Shown one piece after another: positions 7,184-14,436 of a stretch of DNA of 17,610 nucleotides. The notes beneath the pieces were generated by a model. It was not told where the DNA came from, searched no databases, and was given only the letters and a program-made list of their open reading frames with translations. Every line of letters begins with the position of its first letter. The stretch's first letter is position 1. Both the position numbers and the translations under genes were made by a program. Source of the stretch: Deltaproteobacteria bacterium RIFCSPHIGHO2_02_FULL_40_11 (GTDB lineage: Bacteria > Bdellovibrionota > JACOXK01 > 2-02-FULL-40-11); the NCBI GenBank assembly GCA_001798105.1, contig MGRI01000096.1:1-17610 (forward strand), written 5' to 3'.

Positions 7184-7593
7184 CTGGATTTTGGATCTGT
7201 GGCAATGGCAAGTTTTGTGAGTCCTGCGTTTCTGGCATAATCCATAATGCGAACCACAAACCCATGAGAGCTATTTTGATCGGCGCGGATAATGACCATG
7301 GTTTCAGGGTTGAGCTGTGCTTCTTCAAAAAGTTTTTCTTGAAGCGTGGCTTCTGAAACGGGTTTTTGATTGAGTAAAATCGATTGGTCTTTACTTAAGA
7401 CAATGGTGAGATCTTTTTTATTTCTTACAATATCTTTGGCCGCAGATTTTGGAAGATCTACTTTCATGCCGGGGGAAGAAACAAAGGTCGTTGTGACCAA
7501 AAAGAAAAGAACCAGCATAAACATGACATCGATTAAAGACGTCAGTTCAATTGTGACTTCTTCTTTTCCATTCGAATCGTTTGAAAAGTTCAT
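7180..7593 (-). CDS. exbD: ExbD/TolR-type proton-channel accessory subunit
   Basis: This 137-residue protein has a short cytoplasmic N-terminus, a single membrane helix starting at the conserved acidic residue D22 (LTSLIDVMFMLVLFFLVTTTF), and a periplasmic domain with the ExbD/TolR pattern (VDLPKS..., later VIIRADQNSSHGFVVRIMDYARNAGLTKLAIAT). With ExbB/TolQ it uses the proton gradient to drive TonB- or TolA-type proteins. D22 corresponds to the proton-carrying Asp of the family. The gene lies 6 bp after exbB. No tonB, tolA, tolB or pal is in the window, so whether this pair serves TonB-dependent uptake or the Tol system cannot be decided. Confidence 0.9.
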   Translation of the reverse strand: MNFSNDSNGKEEVTIELTSLIDVMFMLVLFFLVTTTFVSSPGMKVDLPKSAAKDIVRNKKDLTIVLSKDQSILLNQKPVSEATLQEKLFEEAQLNPETMVIIRADQNSSHGFVVRIMDYARNAGLTKLAIATDPKSR

Positions 7594-7599
7594 AAACGC

Positions 7600-8202
7600 C
7601 TAATCTCCCAGAACCAAATCCATGAGTTTTAAAGCTTGGGATTCAATTTCTGTTACAAATTCTTTAACCCTGGCAGACAAGTACCTGTAGGCCACCAAAG
7701 TTGGAATGGCAACGACAAGGCCAGCTACGGTTGTAATCAAAGCTTTTGAAATACCGCCTGCCAAAGATTGAGCATTGCCAACGCCTTCAGACGTAATGAC
7801 TTGAAAGACTTCTGTCATCCCCAAAACCGTTCCCAAAAGGCCTAAGAGGGGAGAGATGTGTGCAATGGTGCCGAGTGCTCCAATATATTTACTTAAAGAA
7901 AGCACTTCTTGTTTTCCAACTTCTTCAATGCCTTCTTTAATTTGTTCTCTGGGTTTTTTATGACGTTTGACGCCGGCATAAACAATATTGGCAACGGGGG
8001 ATGCGTTTTGCTTGCACAAGGTTTCTGCTTCAGAAATTTTTTGATCGCTCAACAAATCTTCAAGCGCAATGAGAAATTTTCGAGGTAAGATTTTATCGCG
8101 TCTTAAAGTCAGCAGCCGTTCTAAAAATATCCCCAGTCCAAATATCGAACATCCTAAAATGACCCACATCACAGGGCCCCCATCTAAAAACCATTGTGGC
8201 AT
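7600..8202 (-). CDS. exbB: ExbB/TolQ/MotA-type proton channel protein
   Basis: This 200-residue membrane protein has the three-helix layout of the family: a helix at about 8-28, a long cytoplasmic part, and two later helices. The conserved stretches ISPLLGLLGTVLGMTEVFQ and ISKALITTVAGLVVAIPTLVAY are present. It forms the channel pentamer around ExbD. A GGAGG lies just upstream of the ATG, and the lon stop is 26 bp upstream, so it is probably in the lon operon, perhaps with extra expression of its own. Length is short but normal for ExbB-type proteins. TolQ is the alternative name; the sequence does not settle it. Confidence 0.9.
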   Translation of the reverse strand: MPQWFLDGGPVMWVILGCSIFGLGIFLERLLTLRRDKILPRKFLIALEDLLSDQKISEAETLCKQNASPVANIVYAGVKRHKKPREQIKEGIEEVGKQEVLSLSKYIGALGTIAHISPLLGLLGTVLGMTEVFQVITSEGVGNAQSLAGGISKALITTVAGLVVAIPTLVAYRYLSARVKEFVTEIESQALKLMDLVLGD

Positions 8203-8228
8203 GTTTCCTCCTTAATATACTGTATCAT

Positions 8229-10688
8229 CTATCTTGTAATGCGTTCAACACTTGCAAGCTTGATGGCCGTTTTTTCTTCTGCTTCATCAGCTGGCGTGGC
8301 TTCGGCTACGTGCTTTCCTTTGGCCTTTTTTGGGTCTTCCGCTTCTTCAGGTTCAAGCGCGATCTTTAAAATCTGATCCACCGTATCGACCAGTTCAAAG
8401 TGAATTTTGCGCTTAATTTCATTGGGAATATCGACCAGGTCATTTTTATTTTTTCTGGGCAAAATCACAGTTGTAATGCCAGCGCGGTAGGCAGCTAAGA
8501 CCTTTTCTTTCACCCCGCCCACAGGAAGCACATGTCCCCGTAAGGAAATTTCACCGGTCATGGCCACATCTTTACGATACGGTCTTTCCGAGAGCAAAGA
8601 CGCAATGGCTGTTGCAATGCTTACCCCTGCAGAAGGTCCATCTTTGGGGATGGCTGCGGCAGGGAAGTGCACATGAAGCGTGTGTTTAAAGTATCTAGGA
8701 TCAATGCCAAGCTTTTTGGCTTTGGATTGAACAAAACTCAAGGCCGCCTGCACGGATTCCTTCATGACATTTCCAAGTTGTCCAGTAAGCTTAATGCCTT
8801 GTCCACCGGGCAAAATGGTGGTTTCAATTTGCATAATTTGTCCACCCACATTGGTCCAAGCCAAGCCCTGTGCAACCCCAATTTCATTTTTTTCCAGAGC
8901 CTCGTCGTCCATAAATTTGGGAAGGCCCAGATATTTTTCAATGCTATTGGCTTTGATGCTAAAAGGCCCAGTTTCACCTTCTGCAATATACCGTGCAACT
9001 TTTCGGCAGATGTGCGCAATTTCACGTTCCAAGTTTCTTACCCCAGCTTCTCTCGTGTATCCCTTGACGATGCTTTTCAGCGCTTCATCTGTGAAATGTA
9101 CTTGGGTATGTGTGAGCCCATGGTTTTTCAGTTGTCTTTGAACCAGGTGTTGTTCAGCGATCCTAATTTTTTCTTCCAGTGTGTAGCCTGAAAGTTTAAT
9201 AATTTCCATGCGATCGCGAAGCGGGGCAGGGATGGTATCAAGCATATTGGCTGTGGTGATGAACATGGTTTGGCTGAGGTCAAAGGGAACTTCCAAGTAG
9301 TTATCTCGGAAAGAGTTATTTTGTGCCGGATCTAAAACTTCGAGAAGGGCACTGGCTGGATCCCCTCGATCAGAGCTAATTTTATCCACTTCATCAATCA
9401 TAAAAAGTGGGTTTTTATAGCCTGCTTTTTTAATACCCTGAACAATGCGTCCGGGAAGAGAGCCGACATAGGTTCGTCTGTGTCCACGAATTTCTGCTTC
9501 ATCTCGAACGCCGCCTAAGGAAATGCGAACAAATTGTCGCCCCAGCGCTCTTGCAATGGATTGTCCCAGAGAGGTTTTCCCAACCCCGGGTGCCCCAACG
9601 AAGCATAAGATCGGTCCTTTTAAATCTTTTTTCAATTTCAAAACGGCAAGGTATTCTAAAATACGTTCTTTAATTTGTTCTAAGCCGTAATGATCTTCGT
9701 CTAAGATTTTTTTAGCAGACAAAATGTCTAGGGAATCGGTTGTTGTTTTCAGCCAGGGAAGTTCAATCAGCCAATCCAAATAAGTACGAATGACATGGTA
9801 GTCTGCAGCGTTGGGATTGAGTCTTTCGAGGCGGCTCAATTCTTTTTGTGCAACTTCCATGACTTCTTTCGGATAGTGTCCCAAGGCCAATTTCTTTCGA
9901 AGCTCATCAACATCGCCATTCCCTTCGCCTTCTTCGCCCAGTTCTTTTCGAATTTCATCAAGCTGTCTTCGCAAGAAATATTCGCGTTGAGAGCGTTCCA
10001 TTTCATGCTTGGCGCGACCGTGAATTTCACCTTCCACCCTTGAAAACTCAAACTCTTTGTTGAGAAGGTTAATTAAAAATTTCATACGATCTTTGACATC
10101 GAGCGCTTCTAATATTTTTTGTTTTTCTTCGATTGTAAAATTAATGTAAGAAGCAATGAGGTCTGCAATAACGCTGGGTCCCTCATCCAGATTCATTTCC
10201 ACGATGCGTGTAATTTCTTGAGAGTATTTTGGGTTGCCGTTGACAAAGCGGTTAAAAAGTTCAATTAGGTTTTCAAAAAGGACTTTTGTTTCCAAATCGT
10301 CATCTTCTTTTTCTTGAACCTTTGTAATTTCAGCTTCCAAAAAGGGTTCTTCTTGAAGGTATTTTTTAATGCGAATGCGAGACATCCCTTGAAGCACAAT
10401 TTGCGTGGAGTTATCCGTTAAATTCACTTTATTTACAATTTTTGCAACGACCCCATATTCGTTTAAATCGGAGCCCTTTGGATCTGACACCGTGGGATCT
10501 TTCGGAGAGGCAAGCGCAATGAGGCTTTGAGGACTCTTTAAAGAATTTAAAAGCTGAATATTTTTATCCCTTCTGACCAGAAGCTGAACAATCGCAAAGG
10601 GGAAGACAACAACGCTCATTACTGGGAGAACTGGAAGTTTTGTGGGAATGGGGGGAGTTAAATTGCTGGCTTTTGTTTTTTTCGTCAT
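8229..10688 (-). CDS. lon: ATP-dependent protease Lon (LonA type)
   Basis: This is a full-length LonA of 819 residues. It has the N-terminal substrate-recognition domain (about 15-200), a coiled-coil middle, an AAA+ module with Walker A GAPGVGKT (365-372) and Walker B FMIDEVDK (429-436), and the protease domain. The catalytic dyad is S686 in GPSAG and K729 in GGVKEK, 43 residues apart as in E. coli Lon. It degrades misfolded and regulatory proteins in the cytoplasm. The frame stays open to an ATG at 10734-10736, but the start chosen is the ATG at 10686-10688 because AGGAGG (10695-10700) stands 6 nt before it. After the family's usual end there is an extra charged tail of about 40 residues rich in Glu, Ala and Lys. 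It is the first gene of a probable operon with exbB, exbD, the ftsB-like gene and the methyltransferase. Confidence 0.97.
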   Translation of the reverse strand: MTKKTKASNLTPPIPTKLPVLPVMSVVVFPFAIVQLLVRRDKNIQLLNSLKSPQSLIALASPKDPTVSDPKGSDLNEYGVVAKIVNKVNLTDNSTQIVLQGMSRIRIKKYLQEEPFLEAEITKVQEKEDDDLETKVLFENLIELFNRFVNGNPKYSQEITRIVEMNLDEGPSVIADLIASYINFTIEEKQKILEALDVKDRMKFLINLLNKEFEFSRVEGEIHGRAKHEMERSQREYFLRRQLDEIRKELGEEGEGNGDVDELRKKLALGHYPKEVMEVAQKELSRLERLNPNAADYHVIRTYLDWLIELPWLKTTTDSLDILSAKKILDEDHYGLEQIKERILEYLAVLKLKKDLKGPILCFVGAPGVGKTSLGQSIARALGRQFVRISLGGVRDEAEIRGHRRTYVGSLPGRIVQGIKKAGYKNPLFMIDEVDKISSDRGDPASALLEVLDPAQNNSFRDNYLEVPFDLSQTMFITTANMLDTIPAPLRDRMEIIKLSGYTLEEKIRIAEQHLVQRQLKNHGLTHTQVHFTDEALKSIVKGYTREAGVRNLEREIAHICRKVARYIAEGETGPFSIKANSIEKYLGLPKFMDDEALEKNEIGVAQGLAWTNVGGQIMQIETTILPGGQGIKLTGQLGNVMKESVQAALSFVQSKAKKLGIDPRYFKHTLHVHFPAAAIPKDGPSAGVSIATAIASLLSERPYRKDVAMTGEISLRGHVLPVGGVKEKVLAAYRAGITTVILPRKNKNDLVDIPNEIKRKIHFELVDTVDQILKIALEPEEAEDPKKAKGKHVAEATPADEAEEKTAIKLASVERITR

Positions 10689-10694
10689 ATTGAG

Positions 10695-10700
10695 CCTCCT
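10695..10700 (-). promoter_or_regulatory. Ribosome binding site deciding the lon start
   Basis: A perfect AGGAGG on the minus strand lies 6 nt before the ATG at 10686-10688. It rules against the in-frame ATG 16 codons upstream. Confidence 0.85.
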
Positions 10701-10811
10701 GAACGTGTTTGGCGAGGGACAGGAGCCTTGGAGCACTGTTCCCTGCCGTTATACCCCTTTATCGGATTAGACGCCCCAAAAGATGAGAGGTTTAATTAAA
10801 AAAAAATGAGA

Positions 10812-10840
10812 AAAGGGGGCAAATTGCCATATATGGCAAG
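10812..10840 (-). promoter_or_regulatory. Possible heat-shock (sigma-32-type) promoter of lon
   Basis: On the minus strand CTTGCCA (10834-10840), a 14-nt spacer, and CCCCCTTT (10812-10819) resemble the enterobacterial sigma-32 pattern CTTGAAA - 13 to 17 nt - CCCCATNT. Lon is a heat-shock gene in many bacteria, so the place makes sense. Transcription would start near 10805, leaving a leader of about 115 nt. This is a by-eye match; a sigma-70 promoter elsewhere in the gap cannot be ruled out. Confidence 0.4.
10824..10839. promoter_or_regulatory. 16-bp perfect palindrome in the lon upstream region
   Basis: TTGCCATATATGGCAA is its own reverse complement and overlaps the proposed -35 element of lon. 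It has the form of a dimeric repressor or activator site. No regulator gene is next to it, so the binding protein is unknown. Confidence 0.5.
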
Positions 10841-10863
10841 AAAATACGTGTAAGATTCAGGGG

Positions 10864-11655
10864 TTATTCTTCTGTCCGGATTAAGATTTCAGAGTAAATC
10901 GAAGAGATATCTGCAGGTCGTAGCTCCAAAAGCTTTGTTTCATCCAAAATTTCGCGTAAAGCCTTCTGTACGGGAGCAGAATACAGTGTGGGTCCAAAGA
11001 CTTGGTTGGAAAATTCTATAAAGTGAGCTTCAGCGCCTTCTTTGAAGTTTGGAAACTGTGCCAAATGATCTGATTGGGTATGCCGAAACTTGCCATGCCA
11101 GGTGTTATCTGCTTTCAAATAAACTTCGTACATGGGCCGGGTGGATGTGCGGTGCTTAACGTTGGGTGCGTCTTCAAAGGCATGGTCTTTTATTTTAATA
11201 TCGTTATGATCGTCTGATTGATAGGCTTCCAGGATGTCTGCTGGCAAAGTACCAATGCGGTTCATGGGATAAGTGTTTTTCCAGGCACCCACTTTTTCAA
11301 CGATTAAAATAGGCGCCTGATCTTTGGGAAATTCAACCTTTGCTGTATAAACCGAGTCTTCCATATTTCTTGGAATTTGAATGGGTTTTTTGCCAAGCTT
11401 AAATTTTCTTTGAGCATGTCGGGTAAACTCAATTTCAATAAGATCAACGATTTCAGAAATCACCAAATCCACGTGGGGTGTTTCGATGACTTCTGGGACT
11501 GCAGGTTCTGTGGCGGGCGGCGTATCTACGCGTGCTTGATCCACCGTGACCACTTGACCCGGGGCAGCAGGGCCTTGAGTTTCTTCTTCTTTTTGTGTGT
11601 CCATGGCACACCCCAAAAAGGCTAAAAGCATAAAACTAAGTATTAAATTTTTCAC
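10864..11655 (-). CDS. Lipoprotein of unknown function (263 residues, GTG start)
   Basis: The N-terminus is a lipoprotein signal: basic MKN, hydrophobic core, lipobox LAFLGC with the lipidated Cys at position 16. Residues 17-60 form a Glu/Pro/Ala/Thr-rich linker, then a globular domain begins (about 65-263). I do not recognise the domain; it is rich in charged residues and aromatic strands and has no obvious catalytic motif. Asp at position +3 after the Cys and Met at +2 do not form the classical inner-membrane retention signal, so the outer membrane is a fair guess. The start codon is GTG at 11653-11655, chosen because GGAGG (11664-11668) lies 8 nt upstream and the signal peptide begins there. 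It stands alone, with 175 bp to lon. A TTGACA on this strand at 11741-11746 may be its -35 box, but the matching -10 (TACTGA) is poor. Confidence 0.75.
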   Translation of the reverse strand: MKNLILSFMLLAFLGCAMDTQKEEETQGPAAPGQVVTVDQARVDTPPATEPAVPEVIETPHVDLVISEIVDLIEIEFTRHAQRKFKLGKKPIQIPRNMEDSVYTAKVEFPKDQAPILIVEKVGAWKNTYPMNRIGTLPADILEAYQSDDHNDIKIKDHAFEDAPNVKHRTSTRPMYEVYLKADNTWHGKFRHTQSDHLAQFPNFKEGAEAHFIEFSNQVFGPTLYSAPVQKALREILDETKLLELRPADISSIYSEILIRTEE

Positions 11656-11663
11656 AACACAGT

Positions 11664-11668
11664 CCTCC
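11664..11668 (-). promoter_or_regulatory. Ribosome binding site supporting a GTG start
   Basis: GGAGG on the minus strand is 8 nt before the GTG at 11653-11655, the start of the lipoprotein gene. Confidence 0.7.
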
Positions 11669-11783
11669 TATATTCTATAAAAAGCAAAGACCATGCCAAA
11701 GAAAAACATGTGTAATTTCAGTAGGTTTCTATAAAAAGGCTGTCAATTTCTAGGTCGAAGTAACAATTTAGGGCCCTTTAAAA

Positions 11784-11812
11784 TTGCCTAAGTCTTAACC
11801 ATATGGTATATA
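11784..11812 (+). promoter_or_regulatory. Promoter directly before the export-signal acetyltransferase gene
   Basis: TTGCCT (11784-11789), exactly 17 nt, then TATATA (11807-11812) fit a sigma-70-type promoter. The predicted transcription start (about 11819-11821) is at most 3 nt before the ATG at 11822. That implies a leaderless mRNA, in line with the lack of any Shine-Dalgarno sequence. A 10-bp palindrome ACCATATGGT (11798-11807) lies in the spacer and touches the -10 box; it could be an operator. Confidence 0.55.
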
Positions 11813-11821
11813 CGCGGCTCG

Positions 11822-12745
11822 ATGGTTCTTAAAAAATATTTCTTTTATGATCTCCTCGTTTTTATGTTTTTTGCTTTGGGGTCTTGTTCCTTAAACCCCA
11901 TTTTTGCGGAATCTTTTCAAGTTGGCCTTTCGTGTGAGGGGCAATTGGAAGGGCTCGTGCGACCTCCATTACCCCGTCGTGTACAGGTTGTGGTTGAAAC
12001 GCCAAGACTCCTTTTGGTAAAAGCCTCCAATTTTCCAGATGCCATGGTGCATGGGATTTATGAAAGACAAACAGGGCTTTTGGTGGGGAATATTGTGTAT
12101 TTGAAAACAAGCCCTTCTGTTTTGGAACTCCCCTTGGGGTTATTTTCTTTTGCAGAAGGTTTGGGATATGCAACCGAAGCAAAATTTGCGCTGATGCAAT
12201 TTGCTTTTGAAAGAAACCAAATCCAATGGATTGAAGAAAGCATTTTATCTTCAAATACGGCATCGATCAAATTACATGAAAAGTTAGGCTATCAAAAAGG
12301 CCCTCAAGGCAGATGGGGTGTGACGCGGAGCATTTTTTTAAAAGTACAAAAAAAATTAAGGACAGATTTTCAGGGGAATTTGGTTTTATTTTCGAAACCT
12401 TCGCATCCAAGGTCTTTAGCGCAGATTGTTGCACATCAGTATGTGCAAGCCGCTTTTGAATTTCATCCAATTTGGGCGATGGGAGAATTTGAAACTTTAA
12501 GACATATTGTGGATAAAAAAATAATTTCTCCTGAAGAATTTGCGTGGATCCGAAAATTTATACAATTGTCTTCAGATCTCCAAAAAGAAATTTATTACCT
12601 TTTACCAGCGGCGTATCAAAAACATTTATATGTAAGCCTTCGAAGCATGCTTCAGAGCCATTTAACCTGGAAGGGGTGGGACGCGTCTCGAGCAGATCTT
12701 CTTCCAAAACTTCAAACCACATTTCTTTTTTTGGAAAGTCTGTGA
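11822..12745 (+). CDS. GNAT-like acetyltransferase with an export signal and an unknown C-terminal domain
   Basis: The 307-residue protein starts with a signal-peptide-like stretch: KK, hydrophobic residues 7-20, then a lipobox-like LGSC with C22, or alternatively cleavage after IFA. Residues about 57-165 look like a RimJ/RimL-type GNAT domain: opening VETPRLLL, acetyl-CoA motif EGLGYATEAKFALMQFAF, and closing NTASIKLHEKLGYQKG. Between the opening strand and motif A the usual helices 1 and 2 seem shortened, and the first residue of motif A is Glu rather than Gln/Arg. The last 140 residues (about 168-307) are mostly helical and unrecognised. Acetyl-CoA is cytoplasmic, so either the N-terminus is an anchor with the enzyme facing inside, or the domain has another role. 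The next gene begins 13 bp later and is probably co-transcribed. A downstream start (M15) would destroy the signal and has no better ribosome binding site. Confidence 0.7.
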   Translation: MVLKKYFFYDLLVFMFFALGSCSLNPIFAESFQVGLSCEGQLEGLVRPPLPRRVQVVVETPRLLLVKASNFPDAMVHGIYERQTGLLVGNIVYLKTSPSVLELPLGLFSFAEGLGYATEAKFALMQFAFERNQIQWIEESILSSNTASIKLHEKLGYQKGPQGRWGVTRSIFLKVQKKLRTDFQGNLVLFSKPSHPRSLAQIVAHQYVQAAFEFHPIWAMGEFETLRHIVDKKIISPEEFAWIRKFIQLSSDLQKEIYYLLPAAYQKHLYVSLRSMLQSHLTWKGWDASRADLLPKLQTTFLFLESL

Positions 12746-12758
12746 TATAGGATTTCCT

Positions 12759-13913
12759 ATGTCGAAGCTTCCTTTAAGCGGTATTCGTGTTTTAGATCTG
12801 GGGCATTTATTGCCGGGGCCATTGTGTTCGGTGATGCTTGCGGATCTGGGGGCAGAAGTCATTAAAATTGAACGTCCGCCCAGAGGCGATGTAAATCGAT
12901 ATGTTCCGCCTTTGGTGCATGGCGTCAGTCCTTATTTTCTCATGATCAATCGCAATAAAAAATCAAAGTTGATTGATTTAAAAGATCCAAAAGGCAAAGA
13001 AAGTTTTTTAAAACTGGTAGAATCTTCAGATATTTTGATCGAAAATTTTCGTCCCGGGGTCATGAAAAAATTAGGGGTGGGGTATGAGAAGCTAAAAGCT
13101 GTGAATCCAAAACTGATTTATTGTGCCATTTCAGGCTATGGGCAAGAAGGCCCCTGGAAAGATGTGGCTGGGCACGATTTAAATTACTTGGGCCTTTCGG
13201 GGCTTTTATATCCAACGGCAGCGAAGTCTGAAAGACCTGTGATGCTTCCCACACAACTTGCAGACATTGTCGGGGGCAGTCTTTTGCCGGCACTTTCTAT
13301 TTTGGCGGCCCTTGAGCTTCGGCACAAAACCCAAAAAGGCATGTTCAATGATAGCGCCATGATGCCTGGCACCATGGCACTTTTGATCATGGTTTTAGGG
13401 CGCGTTTTAATGACAGGCCAGGAAATGAAAAAAGACGAAGATCGGATGACGGGGCTTTATCCCAATTACACAACCTATTTAACCAGAGACAAGCGGGCCA
13501 TGGTTGTGGCTGCCATTGAACCTAAATTTTGGAATCGTTTTTGCGATGTCATTGGAAAACCCCAGTATGCCGATTGGATTCCATTGACAGACCCCACAGG
13601 CTTTCCAACGCCCTCTTTAGCGAAATGTGCGCCTTCCAAGTTAAAGAAAATGCGTGGGCTGATTCAAGTGGTATTTAAAACCAAAACCCAAAGACAGTGG
13701 ATGAAGATTTTTGCCAGCCAGCCAGAATGTTGTTGTACGCCTGTCAATACTTTTCAAGAAGCGGTGAAGTTTTTGGAAAAACTGGAGCGGAAAGATTTAA
13801 TTGAGGTTCCAGACGCAAGCGGAAATCTCTTCCCACAGCTTTTATTTGCATGGGGGAATCCAGACCTATCCAGATCCCAGCATACGATGCCGCCTACATT
13901 AGAAACAGATTAA
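12759..13913 (+). CDS. Class III CoA-transferase family enzyme, alpha-methylacyl-CoA racemase type
   Basis: This 384-residue protein belongs to the CaiB/BaiF (family III) CoA enzymes. The N-terminal signature LSGIRVLDLGHLLPGPLC and the segment LADLGAEVIKIERPPRGD bind CoA. The active-site pattern fits alpha-methylacyl-CoA racemase better than a transferase: H139 in AGHDLNYL, D169 in LADIVGGS and E254 in AIEP. Their spacing (30 and 85 residues) equals that of H126, D156 and E241 in the mycobacterial racemase. Such racemases invert the 2-methyl centre of branched acyl-CoAs before beta-oxidation. The start has AGGA 6 nt upstream of the ATG. The gene follows the acetyltransferase-like gene after 13 bp; any functional link is unclear. 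A CoA-transferase with another substrate remains possible. Confidence 0.88.
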   Translation: MSKLPLSGIRVLDLGHLLPGPLCSVMLADLGAEVIKIERPPRGDVNRYVPPLVHGVSPYFLMINRNKKSKLIDLKDPKGKESFLKLVESSDILIENFRPGVMKKLGVGYEKLKAVNPKLIYCAISGYGQEGPWKDVAGHDLNYLGLSGLLYPTAAKSERPVMLPTQLADIVGGSLLPALSILAALELRHKTQKGMFNDSAMMPGTMALLIMVLGRVLMTGQEMKKDEDRMTGLYPNYTTYLTRDKRAMVVAAIEPKFWNRFCDVIGKPQYADWIPLTDPTGFPTPSLAKCAPSKLKKMRGLIQVVFKTKTQRQWMKIFASQPECCCTPVNTFQEAVKFLEKLERKDLIEVPDASGNLFPQLLFAWGNPDLSRSQHTMPPTLETD

Positions 13914-13941
13914 AATCCATCTTTCACGAAAAAGCTTGTGC

Positions 13942-13947
13942 TATAAT
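13942..13947 (+). promoter_or_regulatory. -10 box of the twin-CX3C gene
   Basis: A perfect TATAAT preceded by TGC (extended -10 form) lies about 45 nt before the ATG at 13993. No good -35 box is seen at the usual distance, which fits an extended -10 promoter. A start near 13954 also excludes the in-frame ATG at 13936. Confidence 0.55.
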
Positions 13948-13992
13948 AAAGCTATCGTAAACCAAAATGCAGAACGTAAACGGGGGGATTTT

Positions 13993-14436
13993 ATGAAAAG
14001 CCAAGGCTGGTTATTTTTAATTTCATTTTTAATTTTTGCACTCACGGTTTTATCGTTTGAAACAAAGCTGCATTCGCAGCTCAAGCGAACTGAAGAAGGT
14101 GCCAAGGAATTAGAGCAATATAATCCGGGAACAGCTGTTAAAGAAGGTACAAAAAAAGTTTTAGATAATACCGTGCATCAAGTTTTGCCTTTTGAGATCC
14201 CCACCGATTCCAAGCTCACCAAAGAAGAACAGTTGTGTTATTCCAATTGTAAAAGTCGACGTGATGAGGCGTTGAAAGCCAGCAAAGATAAAGGTGAAAG
14301 GGGTGGGGCTTGGACCGACTATCGAAGCTGTGTGGACCAATGTCCCGAAAAAGCAGCGAGCCGTACCGATGGGAATCGTGGTGTGTTTGATGAAGCTGGA
14401 AGAGTGCCCGCGGGATCAACTATACCAAGCCGCTAA
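13993..14436 (+). CDS. Small exported or membrane-anchored protein with twin CX3C motifs
   Basis: This 147-residue protein is not one I recognise. Residues 6-22 are a hydrophobic signal or anchor. A Lys/Glu-rich region follows, then two CX3C motifs: C82-YSN-C86 and C113-VDQ-C117, 26 residues apart and flanked by probable helices. In an oxidising periplasm this layout could form a disulfide-linked helical hairpin, in the manner of twin-CX3C or CHCH proteins; this is inference, not homology. The tail (118-147) is Gly/Arg/Pro-rich and probably disordered. The frame is open from an ATG at 13936, but the start at 13993 is preferred: GGGGGGA (13982-13988) lies 4 nt upstream and the TATAAT at 13942 would put transcription past the first ATG. 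It overlaps the opposing 71-residue gene by 17 bp. Confidence 0.7.
   Translation: MKSQGWLFLISFLIFALTVLSFETKLHSQLKRTEEGAKELEQYNPGTAVKEGTKKVLDNTVHQVLPFEIPTDSKLTKEEQLCYSNCKSRRDEALKASKDKGERGGAWTDYRSCVDQCPEKAASRTDGNRGVFDEAGRVPAGSTIPSR

Noticed and set aside
7175..7205. Short imperfect duplication (GATCCAAAA twice) at the exbD-ftsB junction
   Set aside because: It is only 9-10 bp, in coding sequence of both genes, and could be chance; no sign of a mobile element or site.
8667..9191. 174-codon open frame on the plus strand inside lon
   Set aside because: It is a shadow of the conserved protease domain of lon on the opposite strand, with no recognisable motif or ribosome binding site.
10689..10736. 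N-terminal extension of Lon by 16 residues from an upstream ATG
   Set aside because: The AGGAGG at 10695-10700 is placed for the ATG at 10686-10688, and the extra residues do not resemble a Lon N-terminus.
13936..13992. Longer form of the twin-CX3C protein starting before the hydrophobic signal
   Set aside because: The TATAAT box at 13942 lies within this stretch, so the first ATG would not be on the transcript, and the 13993 start has a G-rich ribosome binding site.
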